Below, piece by piece: positions 1 to 7,219 of a stretch of 64,000 nucleotides of DNA. The DNA is from Proteus terrae subsp. cibarius (lineage in GTDB: Bacteria > Pseudomonadota > Gammaproteobacteria > Enterobacterales > Enterobacteriaceae). Position numbers and translations under genes: made by a program. The notes below the pieces were generated by a model, which made no database searches, had not been told where the DNA came from, and worked only from the letters and a program-made list of their open reading frames with translations. Where the stretch lies: positions 1,798,001-1,862,000 of the forward strand of contig NZ_CP047349.1 in the NCBI RefSeq assembly GCF_011045835.1, read 5' to 3'. Within the stretch, counting starts at the first letter, position 1, and each line of letters begins with the position of its first letter.

Positions 1-23
1 TTTTTTAATTTAAATAAGAGAAA

Positions 24-1691
24 TTATAACCCCATAATTTGTCTATTTTTAGGATAAGAAAGGGTATAATTTAATGGTAATGATTTTTCCTCTTTGGCAC
101 CTAATATAATATCCCATTTAATTTCGCCAGTATCTTTATCAAGTACACCATCTTTATAAACTGCATCTGCTACATTGATATTGCTTTCCTGACTAAGTGG
201 AAGTTGATCGTAAATAGTAACTTTTACAGGAGAGTTATAAGTATTTCTTACTTTAATGGTATAACTCTCTTTTTGTTCAATCGTTGTACCAATAAAGATG
301 GGCTCTTTTCTTATCTTCTCATTGTTAATACGGCTAATTTGAATATTTTTATCTATTCCAAATGGAATATTAAGTAACTCTGTTAATTCGTTAGTATTAA
401 TATAACTATTACCAATAAAGTTATTCATATAGTAAATATTCGCACGGCCATTAAGTAAATTTAAGTTTTCCCAATCTTTGACTTCAGCTTGTAAATAAAC
501 TTCTTCAACTAATTTAGGCGTCGTTAAATAGCGATAATTCGCAACAACTTCTTTTTGATTAATCACTAATGTATTAGGTTCCGTGCTATTTTTTAAGGTG
601 TAAGGTAGTGCGATAGCATGGCTTAAATTGATACCATTATTATTGGTTGTTACATATCGTGTTACTCCTTTATTTAATTGTTTTTCATGGCTTTCTTCTC
701 TTATCATCGCAGGAGATGGTGCGGCTGGAGAAGCCATCTCCATACTCATATTTTTACTTCTAAATTTAGCATTATCATTGTAAAGAGCGAGATACCATGG
801 CGATAAAGTTGGTGCAGTAATATTTAAAGATGGATTTGTGGATGTTAAAATCAGTTTTACTTTATCCCAATTTAAGCCTGTATTTTGAATAACATCCGCT
901 TTGTAGGTGAGTAATATTGGCTTATCCATTCCTTGGCTTCGAATATCATAAGCAGGTGACCATCCTGCATCTGGTGTTATATAAGAAATACGCATTTTAC
1001 TGATTAGATTTTTTGATGTGCCTAAAGATAAAACAATTTGTGTTTTCTCTTGCGCAATAATTGGCATATCAATTTCTAATTGTCGGCTTAGCTCTTCTAA
1101 TTGTTCTGTTAATTCAGCGATTTCTTCACGCGCCATTTTTTGCTGATTTAGAATAGATGTCATTTTTTGGCTAATAAAATCAAATTTTTGTGATGAGTGT
1201 TCTAATGACTGAGTTTCACCATAACCAAAAAATGATTGGTCTTTTAATAAAGTAATTTGTTCATTACCCACATTAATATTGATGTTTAATTCTTCAATTC
1301 GCTTATTAATGTCTTTCTGTTTTTCCATCAATACTGCAATGTCTGAAGGGTAACTAGGAGCAATAGGAATTTTTTTAACGTTAATGGTATTAATAATCAC
1401 ATCTTCATTATCAATGCTAATTGATAAACTTCTAGGATCAATATTGTTTGCAACATTAGATAAAACAACTTCACTCTGCCCCGCAGGTAAGTTGAGCGTG
1501 ACGTTATTTTCAAGCTCAGCACCCCGTAAAAAAATTGTTGCTTGATTGAGTTTTATATCATAATTAAGCGGTTTAGTAGGGACTACTGAATTGATTTCAT
1601 TAGCAAAAGTACTAGTTGCACTAATAATAGATAATGTAATAAGCGATAGCGTTAATTTATTGGGTTTAATCATCATTTTCATTCTATCCAT
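24..1691 (-). CDS. MuiA-family (DUF4140/DUF4139) secreted protein
   Basis: A 555-residue protein with an N-terminal signal peptide (basic MIKPNK, hydrophobic run, cleavage probably after STFA near residue 30). Residues ~45-110 fit the DUF4140 N-terminal domain. Residues ~115-210 are a coiled-coil-like stretch rich in Glu, Gln and Leu. The C-terminal half, with SYITPDAGWSPAYDIR and later beta-rich sequence, fits DUF4139, as in the mucoidy-inhibitor MuiA family. Its biochemical role is not established; a periplasmic or surface location follows from the signal peptide. Several in-frame Met codons (residues 1, 4, 6, 7) make the exact start uncertain. The gene stands alone, convergent with nothing in the window. 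Confidence 0.8.
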   Translation of the reverse strand: MDRMKMMIKPNKLTLSLITLSIISATSTFANEINSVVPTKPLNYDIKLNQATIFLRGAELENNVTLNLPAGQSEVVLSNVANNIDPRSLSISIDNEDVIINTINVKKIPIAPSYPSDIAVLMEKQKDINKRIEELNININVGNEQITLLKDQSFFGYGETQSLEHSSQKFDFISQKMTSILNQQKMAREEIAELTEQLEELSRQLEIDMPIIAQEKTQIVLSLGTSKNLISKMRISYITPDAGWSPAYDIRSQGMDKPILLTYKADVIQNTGLNWDKVKLILTSTNPSLNITAPTLSPWYLALYNDNAKFRSKNMSMEMASPAAPSPAMIREESHEKQLNKGVTRYVTTNNNGINLSHAIALPYTLKNSTEPNTLVINQKEVVANYRYLTTPKLVEEVYLQAEVKDWENLNLLNGRANIYYMNNFIGNSYINTNELTELLNIPFGIDKNIQISRINNEKIRKEPIFIGTTIEQKESYTIKVRNTYNSPVKVTIYDQLPLSQESNINVADAVYKDGVLDKDTGEIKWDIILGAKEEKSLPLNYTLSYPKNRQIMGL

Positions 1692-1983
1692 AGTTGATGA
1701 GCAGTATTAGTGAGAACTGCAAAATAGAGATGCACTGTTGCACAAGTATATTTAGATAGTATTGCATCTCTAATAAATTAGATAACAGAATAAACTTAAA
1801 TACCTAATAGTTGTGAAGGAGAAAAAATAGATAAAACAGTGTGTTAGTGTTTTAAATTAAATAACTATTTAAATAATAAGGATTATCTTAATGATGGTGC
1901 AATATTTAGCTTTTATTAACTTTATATAGTCTTGTTTCGATAAAAATAAGCAGAAAAGATTAATGTACTCTAGCAATAACAAT
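1692..1983. other. AT-rich intergenic region without a gene
   Basis: The DNA between the MuiA-family gene and the terminator of the amidohydrolase gene is strongly A/T-rich. No ORF with a ribosome binding site was seen on either strand. It should carry the promoter of the MuiA-family gene on the minus strand, but no clear hexamer pair could be assigned. Confidence 0.5.
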
Positions 1984-2012
1984 AAAAAAGGCAGTTTAAA
2001 AACAAACTGCCT
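1984..2012 (-). terminator. Rho-independent terminator of the amidohydrolase gene
   Basis: A perfect 9-bp inverted repeat (AGGCAGTTT / AAACTGCCT, 6-nt loop). On the minus strand it is followed by a T-run, 26 bp past the amidohydrolase stop codon. Confidence 0.8.
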
Positions 2013-2037
2013 AGGATAAAGATGTTTTTATCTATTT

Positions 2038-3441
2038 TTATTTAACAACTTCACCGCTGTCGATAACGGTTTTACGTACTTTATCTGAAAAATCTTGTGC
2101 TTCTTTAATAATGGCTTTTTCATCAACGGTTAATAGTTGGCGATCTTCCATTAAGATCTTTCCATCAACAATGGTGTGGCGAACATTACTGCCATTTGCG
2201 CCATAAACTAATGCGGCATAAGGACTATACATTGGCACCATATTAGGAGATTTAGTATCAACAACGATAATATCAGCAAGTTTGCCTGATTCTAAAGATC
2301 CCAGCTTATCTTCCATATGTAATACTTTCGCCGAACCCATTGTTGCCAGTTCTACTACAGTTAATGGTGGCATAGCAGCACGATCTTTATTCTCTAATTT
2401 ATGGATTTTACCCACAAGATTTAGCTCATTCATGGTCGTTAGCGTGTTACTCGACATTGGACCATCAGTCCCTAAGCCCACACGAACACCCTTTTCTAAC
2501 ATCGCGACGACAGGCGCTACACCTTTTGCTGATTTAGTATTTGCACTGATATTATGAGCGACACCAACATCATATTTTTTCAGTAAATCAATATCTTTAT
2601 CATCGACCATAATTGCGTGCGCTGCGATAACTTTATTATTTAGCGCTCCGATATCTGCCATATATTGAACTGGACTTTTACCGCCAGTACGTTTAGCAAT
2701 TTCTTCTTGTTCACGGTCAGTTTCAGCTAAATGAATCATAACAGGAACATCAAGTTCTATTGATAATTTAGCAATTTTCTGAAGGTTTTCTGTGGTGTTA
2801 GTGTAAGGAGCATGTGGTGCAAATGCTGGGATAATACGAGGGTGATCTTTATATTCTTTGATAAAGTTTACTGCGTATTGGATGCCCTCTTCTGGTGTTT
2901 TCGCATCTGCAACAGGGAAATTAATAACAGATTCTCCTAATACTGCGCGATTACCCATTTTATCAACAGTTTTAGCTACTTCATCTTCGAAGTAATACAT
3001 ATCAACGTAAGTTGTTACGCCACCTTTTACCATTTCGATATTTGCAAGTTCAGCACCCACTCTGACCATTTCGCGAGAAACCATTTTGCTTTCGAGTGGG
3101 AAAATATAACGGTGAAGTCTGTCTGGTACATCATCAGCTAATGAACGAAATACAGTCATCGAACCATGTGTATGGGTGTTAATTAAACCCGGCATCACAA
3201 TATCACCATCAACATCTAACACTTTATTGGCTTGATATTCTTTAGAAAGCTCAGGGCCACCAACGGCAATAATTTTATTTTCTTTTACGACAACAGTACC
3301 CTGTTCAATAACTTTATTTTGCTGATCCATAGTTAGAACAGTACCGTCAACTATCATCAAATCAGCCTGTTTTGCTGCGTAACTGGAAAAAGAGACCGCC
3401 ATGACAGCCAAAGCAAGCATAGATTTAGAAAATGACATCAT
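2038..3441 (-). CDS. Exported metal-dependent amidohydrolase (SAH-deaminase/TRZ-ATZ-like)
   Basis: A 467-residue amidohydrolase-superfamily enzyme. Visible metal and active-site motifs are HTHG (residues ~90), PHAPYT, HLAETDRE, AAHAIMVD and GLGTDGPMSSN, the order found in the TRZ/ATZ group that includes S-adenosylhomocysteine, 5'-methylthioadenosine and guanine deaminases. Unlike those cytosolic enzymes, it starts with a clear Sec signal peptide (MMSFSKSMLALAVMAVSFSSYA) ending near residue 22, so it should act in the periplasm. An AGAGG sits just before the doubled ATG, so the second ATG at 3438 may be the true start. It diverges from the TerA-family gene. The substrate cannot be named from sequence. 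Confidence 0.85.
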   Translation of the reverse strand: MMSFSKSMLALAVMAVSFSSYAAKQADLMIVDGTVLTMDQQNKVIEQGTVVVKENKIIAVGGPELSKEYQANKVLDVDGDIVMPGLINTHTHGSMTVFRSLADDVPDRLHRYIFPLESKMVSREMVRVGAELANIEMVKGGVTTYVDMYYFEDEVAKTVDKMGNRAVLGESVINFPVADAKTPEEGIQYAVNFIKEYKDHPRIIPAFAPHAPYTNTTENLQKIAKLSIELDVPVMIHLAETDREQEEIAKRTGGKSPVQYMADIGALNNKVIAAHAIMVDDKDIDLLKKYDVGVAHNISANTKSAKGVAPVVAMLEKGVRVGLGTDGPMSSNTLTTMNELNLVGKIHKLENKDRAAMPPLTVVELATMGSAKVLHMEDKLGSLESGKLADIIVVDTKSPNMVPMYSPYAALVYGANGSNVRHTIVDGKILMEDRQLLTVDEKAIIKEAQDFSDKVRKTVIDSGEVVK

Positions 3442-3458
3442 TACCTCTCGTCTTGATG

Positions 3459-3471
3459 GGAAAATTTCCCT
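3459..3471. promoter_or_regulatory. Palindrome GGGAAA-A-TTTCCC upstream of the amidohydrolase gene
   Basis: Perfect 6-bp arms around one base, 18 bp upstream of the amidohydrolase start in the divergent intergenic region. It may be a small operator; no regulator gene is adjacent. Confidence 0.3.
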
Positions 3472-3611
3472 AAGATTATAAATAAATTCATTGGTTTTTG
3501 ATATCTAATGAAAGTGAAAGAGATCACCGAATAAATAATTAATTGAAGTTATTATCACTTCTTTCATCTCAATTTCTTGCAGTTGGTCTTATCAATCAAG
3601 GAGCAGTTTTA

Positions 3612-4850
3612 ATGAGTAAAACGTTGCAACCGGGTGAAAATACATCACTCAGTGAAAATAAAGGACAAGTTAAAGTCTCTCATGCAGTAGGCGATAATCT
3701 TGATATTAATCTGACTGCATTTTTAGTATCAGGCTCAGGAAAAGTCGTTAATGACGATGATATGGTTTTCTTTAATGCTCCTCATCATGCTTCTGGTGCC
3801 GCTTCGTTTATTTCACCGATAACTCAAGGCTCAACAGTTATTCATAGTATTGATTTTGACTTTTCCCGTTTACCCGCAAATATTACCAAAATAGCAATTA
3901 CATTAACGCAAGATGGCAGTGCTGGCGGTTTTGCTGTAGTTAATCAATTAAAAGCACAAGTGCTGATAAATAATGAAATTATTGAGTTAGCACCAAGCCA
4001 ATTTTCACAAGAAACAGGCATTATCGTTTTAGAACTTTATGTTCGAAATGGTCAGAATAAAGTCCGTTCTGTTTGGCAAGGTTTTGCTTCTGGACTTTCA
4101 GGTTTATGTAACTTTTACGGTGTTGAAGTTGAAGAGCCAACTCCAGTTGTTACATCACCACCAGCCCCTGTAAATATACAAAAAAGTGTAGTGAAACTGA
4201 CTAAACCGGATAGTAGTCATCGTGTTTCATTGCTAAAAGGTAATGATGCACCTAAACGTATTTTAGTCAGTGCAACATGGATAGATAATGGAGATGGGAA
4301 GGATAATGATGATTTAGATCTTCGTGTGGGAATTTTACGCCCGAATGGTCAAATGTCGATTATTCAAGCGCCAGATAAAAGCGGTGCTTTTAATTCTGAT
4401 CCTTTTGTTTTCCACACTGGTGATGTGGTGAGTGTGAGTCAAGAACAACCCGGTTGCGAAACCGTTGAGATTAACCCCGCTATTTCCCAATTAATGGGTG
4501 GTAAAGTGGCGTTGGTGTGTAGTGTTTACTCTGCGATTAGTAACGGTTGTGTTTCTGTTGCCTCATTAAAACCAACAATGCGTATGGAATATGGCAATCA
4601 AGTGGTTGAATGTTCTTGTGAGTATAAAAAAGGCTTTTTCAATAATATGATTTATACCTATGTGATTGGTATTATTGAAATTGACCAAGATAGCATTACA
4701 TTAAAACCATCAGGTGTAACATCAAGAGCAGGCAGTGAAGCGACGCCTTGGTTAACACGCAACGGTAATGAGCTTAAATTAACAATGGACGGCCCTCATG
4801 TTTTTAAAGGGAAGAAACCCAGTATTTTAGGCACCAAGCGTTATGTCTGA
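3612..4850 (+). CDS. TerA/TerD-family (tellurium-resistance domain) protein
   Basis: A 412-residue protein. An upstream extension of the reading frame is possible, but the ATG at 3612 has AAGGAG 8 nt before it and begins MSKTLQPGEN, typical of the family. Residues ~5-165 form a TerD-type domain (LQPGENTSL, DINLTAFLV, ASGAASFI, DFDFSRLP, YVRNGQNKVRSVWQGFASGL). A Pro-rich linker near 175-190 leads to a second domain (ILVSATWIDNGDGKDNDDLDLRVGIL, FVFHTGDV) like the C-terminal part of TerA. These domains bind Ca2+ in TerD. The rest of a ter operon (terB, terC, terZ) is absent, so this is an orphan member and tellurite resistance should not be assumed. Confidence 0.7.
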   Translation: MSKTLQPGENTSLSENKGQVKVSHAVGDNLDINLTAFLVSGSGKVVNDDDMVFFNAPHHASGAASFISPITQGSTVIHSIDFDFSRLPANITKIAITLTQDGSAGGFAVVNQLKAQVLINNEIIELAPSQFSQETGIIVLELYVRNGQNKVRSVWQGFASGLSGLCNFYGVEVEEPTPVVTSPPAPVNIQKSVVKLTKPDSSHRVSLLKGNDAPKRILVSATWIDNGDGKDNDDLDLRVGILRPNGQMSIIQAPDKSGAFNSDPFVFHTGDVVSVSQEQPGCETVEINPAISQLMGGKVALVCSVYSAISNGCVSVASLKPTMRMEYGNQVVECSCEYKKGFFNNMIYTYVIGIIEIDQDSITLKPSGVTSRAGSEATPWLTRNGNELKLTMDGPHVFKGKKPSILGTKRYV

Positions 4851-4893
4851 TCTCATTATAAAAAAGAAATAATCTAAAGTTTATCTCAAAGAA

Positions 4894-4926
4894 AAACGGG
4901 CAATAATATCTATGCCCGTTTATTTT
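4894..4926. terminator. Bidirectional terminator between terA-like and yaiI
   Basis: Inverted repeat AAACGGGCA / TGCCCGTTT with T-rich sequence on both sides. It lies between two convergent genes and can serve both. Confidence 0.75.
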
Positions 4927-4952
4927 ATTAAAAGCATTTATTACTGACTAAA

Positions 4953-5408
4953 TTAAGTACGCTTTTTTTGTTGCAAAAGCCATTTATCTAATTCATTCGC
5001 AAAAAGTTGGCGGTCACGTTGACTTAAACTTGCGGGACCTCCCGTTTGAATTCCGCTTGCTCTCATCGTATCCATAAAATCACGTATATTTAGACGTTCC
5101 CGAATAGTTGCTTCAGTATAACGTTCGCCCCTTGGATTTAGAGCAACTGCGCCCTTTTCTATAACTTCGGCAGCTAATGGAATATCAGCAGTAATAACCA
5201 AGTCATCTTTATTAGTACGGCGAACAATTTCGTTATCAGCAACGTCAAACCCAGCAGAAACTTGTAATGTACGTAAGAAAGGCGATGCGGGTACGATTAA
5301 TCGTTGATTAGCGACAAAAGTAATAATCACTTTTTCTCTATCTGCTGCACGATATAACACTTCTTTGATTACTTTTGGACATGCATCAGCATCAACCCAT
5401 ATAGGCAT
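4953..5408 (-). CDS. yaiI: YaiI/YqxD family (DUF188) protein
   Basis: A 151-residue protein opening [22 protein letters not shown], the conserved start of the UPF0178 family. Other conserved blocks are [28 protein letters not shown] and the C-terminal [19 protein letters not shown]. The fold resembles PIN-like nucleases with clustered Asp residues, but the function is uncharacterised. Length matches E. coli YaiI. It follows the DMT exporter on the same strand with a 69-bp gap, so weak co-transcription is possible. Confidence 0.9.
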   Translation of the reverse strand: MPIWVDADACPKVIKEVLYRAADREKVIITFVANQRLIVPASPFLRTLQVSAGFDVADNEIVRRTNKDDLVITADIPLAAEVIEKGAVALNPRGERYTEATIRERLNIRDFMDTMRASGIQTGGPASLSQRDRQLFANELDKWLLQQKKRT

Positions 5409-5477
5409 AACAACACTCTCTTGGTTATTCGGTATTAAATGGTCTGTATTTATGGTGTTTAAAATAACACATTAATC

Positions 5478-6353
5478 CTAACTAAGTGATTGAAGCTTTG
5501 CTCTTTCTCGTTTTTCTGACTGTTGATTAGTCCAGATACTGAGTAATATCACGATCATGCCTAGAATTTGTAAGCTCGTTAATTGTTGCCCTAACAATGC
5601 CCAACCTAAAATAACCGCGCTTAGTGGGCTTAAAAAGCCTAATGAAGCCACAGAGCTTGGTCCTAATAATGCAAGTCCTCTAAACCAGAAAATATAGGTT
5701 AATGCTCCACCTATTAAGGTTAAATAAGCCAAGCCTAGAAAATTAATTCCTGTTAATGAAGGTAATGCGGGTTCAAATAATAATGCAAAAGGTAATAATA
5801 CAGCGCCACCAGCGGTTAATTGCCAAGCTGTAAAAGTTAAAGGTGTAACTGGCGGTTGCCAACGACGACTTAATACAGTACCTGTGGCCATAGAAAATGC
5901 GCCGCCTAATCCTGCAATTATTCCGATAGGATCAAGTGCTGCATTCGGTGTCAATATCAGTATTGCTACACCAAAAATACCGCCTAACGCAGCTGAAATA
6001 GACAACCACGACAGACGTGTTTGTAATAACCAACGAGATAAAAATAAGACAATTAAAGGCTGAACTGCACCCACTGTAGCCGCAACACCACCGGGTAAAC
6101 GGTAGGCTGAAATAAATAATAACCACCAGAACAGCGAAAAATTTAAAATCCCCAAAATAATCACACGTAACCACCATATACCTTGTGGCAGTTGTCTCAT
6201 GATAATTAATAATAAAATTCCTGCGGGTAATGCTCGTAATGCAGCTAACGTCATGGGAACATTAGCGGGTAACATTTCCGTTGTTACAATATAAGTGCTC
6301 CCCCATACAATGGGAGCTAATGCCGTTAATAGTAATGTTGTGTATCTATTCAT
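5478..6353 (-). CDS. EamA-family DMT exporter
   Basis: A 291-residue inner-membrane protein with about ten hydrophobic segments in two EamA repeats. The first opens with the PIVWGSTYIVTTEMLP signature; the second contains FWFRGLALLGPSSVASLGFLSPLSAVILGW. Such proteins export amino acids, metabolites or drugs. The gene diverges from a MarR regulator across ~100 bp holding two palindromic operators, so its expression is very likely repressed by that regulator. Substrate unknown. The cytoplasmic C-terminus is basic and polar (QQSEKRERAKLQSLS). Confidence 0.88.
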   Translation of the reverse strand: MNRYTTLLLTALAPIVWGSTYIVTTEMLPANVPMTLAALRALPAGILLLIIMRQLPQGIWWLRVIILGILNFSLFWWLLFISAYRLPGGVAATVGAVQPLIVLFLSRWLLQTRLSWLSISAALGGIFGVAILILTPNAALDPIGIIAGLGGAFSMATGTVLSRRWQPPVTPLTFTAWQLTAGGAVLLPFALLFEPALPSLTGINFLGLAYLTLIGGALTYIFWFRGLALLGPSSVASLGFLSPLSAVILGWALLGQQLTSLQILGMIVILLSIWTNQQSEKRERAKLQSLS

Positions 6354-6383
6354 AAAATCACTCGTTTAGTTGTTACTATACTT

Positions 6384-6407
6384 ATTTATCTTGATGTCAA
6401 GATAAAT
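6384..6407. promoter_or_regulatory. MarR-type operator 1 (perfect inverted repeat)
   Basis: ATTTATCTTGA and its exact reverse complement TCAAGATAAAT are separated by two bases, an 11-bp-arm palindrome. It lies between the divergent exporter and MarR genes. Its TATCTT segment can act as the -10 of the exporter promoter, with TTGACG from operator 2 as -35 at a 17-bp spacing. Confidence 0.75.
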
Positions 6408-6416
6408 TGATAATAC

Positions 6417-6428
6417 CTTGACGTCAAG
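6417..6428. promoter_or_regulatory. MarR-type operator 2 overlapping promoter elements
   Basis: A perfect 12-bp palindrome CTTGACGTCAAG, the same core as operator 1 and also followed by ATAAAT. It supplies TTGACG as a possible -35 in both directions. To the right it pairs with CATTAT at 6441-6446 (17-bp spacer) for the MarR gene; to the left it pairs with TATCTT in operator 1 for the exporter. Confidence 0.7.
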
Positions 6429-6452
6429 ATAAATAATTGACATTATGAATAC

Positions 6453-6935
6453 ATGGACAGAATAGATAAAATTACTAAGCAATGGCAGCGTGAGCGCCCT
6501 GATCTTGATGTTAGTCCGATGGGATTAATTGGTCGATTGGGGAATATAACTTTGCACCTTTCGCGCGAAATGGAGAAAATTTTCTCTCAATTTGGCTTAA
6601 ATACGTCAAGTTTTGATGTTCTTGCTACACTACGACGTGCAGGAGCTCCTTATACCCTTTCTCCTGGTGAGATGTTATCAACACTGATGGTTACATCAGG
6701 CACGATGACAAATCGTATTGATCAATTAGAAAAAGCAGGTTGGGTTATTCGTAAAGTTAATCCGGAAGATGGGCGTGGTTTTTTAGTTTCGCTAACACCG
6801 GAAGGCCTGGAGTTAATCAACCAAGTAATAGAAGCACATGTTGAAAATCAAAAACGTTTAGTCTCTGGTTTATCGCAACAAGAGCAACAAGCATTAAACC
6901 AATTGCTTAAAGTTTTTCTTAAAACATTAGAATAG
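6453..6935 (+). CDS. MarR-family transcriptional regulator
   Basis: A 160-residue winged-helix protein. The core NTSSFDVLATLRRAGAPYTLSPGEMLSTLMVTSGTMTNRIDQLEKAGWVIRKVNPEDGRGFLVSLTPEGLEL shows the recognition helix (SGTMTNRIDQLE) and the wing DGRG typical of the MarR family. It diverges from the DMT exporter and probably represses both, through the two palindromes between them. No Shine-Dalgarno is visible before the ATG, and the best -10 lies only 7-12 bp upstream, so the transcript may be nearly leaderless. The effector ligand is unknown. Confidence 0.88.
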   Translation: MDRIDKITKQWQRERPDLDVSPMGLIGRLGNITLHLSREMEKIFSQFGLNTSSFDVLATLRRAGAPYTLSPGEMLSTLMVTSGTMTNRIDQLEKAGWVIRKVNPEDGRGFLVSLTPEGLELINQVIEAHVENQKRLVSGLSQQEQQALNQLLKVFLKTLE

Positions 6936-7108
6936 TTTTTATCCCTTTTTATTTTCTCCCATTTAATCTAACTCTCTCGATAATAAAGGTAAGCATATAA
7001 ACCGAGTGTCTTTACTTGCCTTCTTTTCTCTACTTGTTTAAAAACCCTTCTATTTATGTCGTTTCTTTCAATTTAAGCACCTAATGTGCATGGGATCACA
7101 CCTTTACG

Positions 7109-7122
7109 TTGATTTAAATCAA
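7109..7122. promoter_or_regulatory. FNR-type box upstream of the haem operon
   Basis: TTGATTTAAATCAA matches the FNR consensus TTGAT-N4-ATCAA in every defined position. Its centre is about 70 bp upstream of the transcription start predicted from the promoter at 7150-7178, a position compatible with class I activation. Confidence 0.7.
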
Positions 7123-7149
7123 AGATGTATTCTATTTACCTTTTTGTGG

Positions 7150-7178
7150 TTGATGAATAGTCAATCTTAAATTATAAA
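7150..7178 (+). promoter_or_regulatory. Predicted promoter of the haem operon
   Basis: TTGATG and TATAAA are separated by 17 bp, giving a predicted start near 7185, inside the Fur box. This arrangement fits iron repression. Confidence 0.55.
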
Positions 7179-7181
7179 GCG

Positions 7182-7200
7182 AATGATAATTATTATTGAT
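7182..7200. promoter_or_regulatory. Fur box
   Basis: AATGATAATTATTATTGAT contains TGATAAT-T-ATTATTG, one mismatch from the 7-1-7 Fur consensus TGATAATNATTATCA. It overlaps the predicted transcription start and ends 20 bp before the receptor ATG. Confidence 0.8.
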
Positions 7201-7219
7201 CTCATTAGGGTTCGCGATT

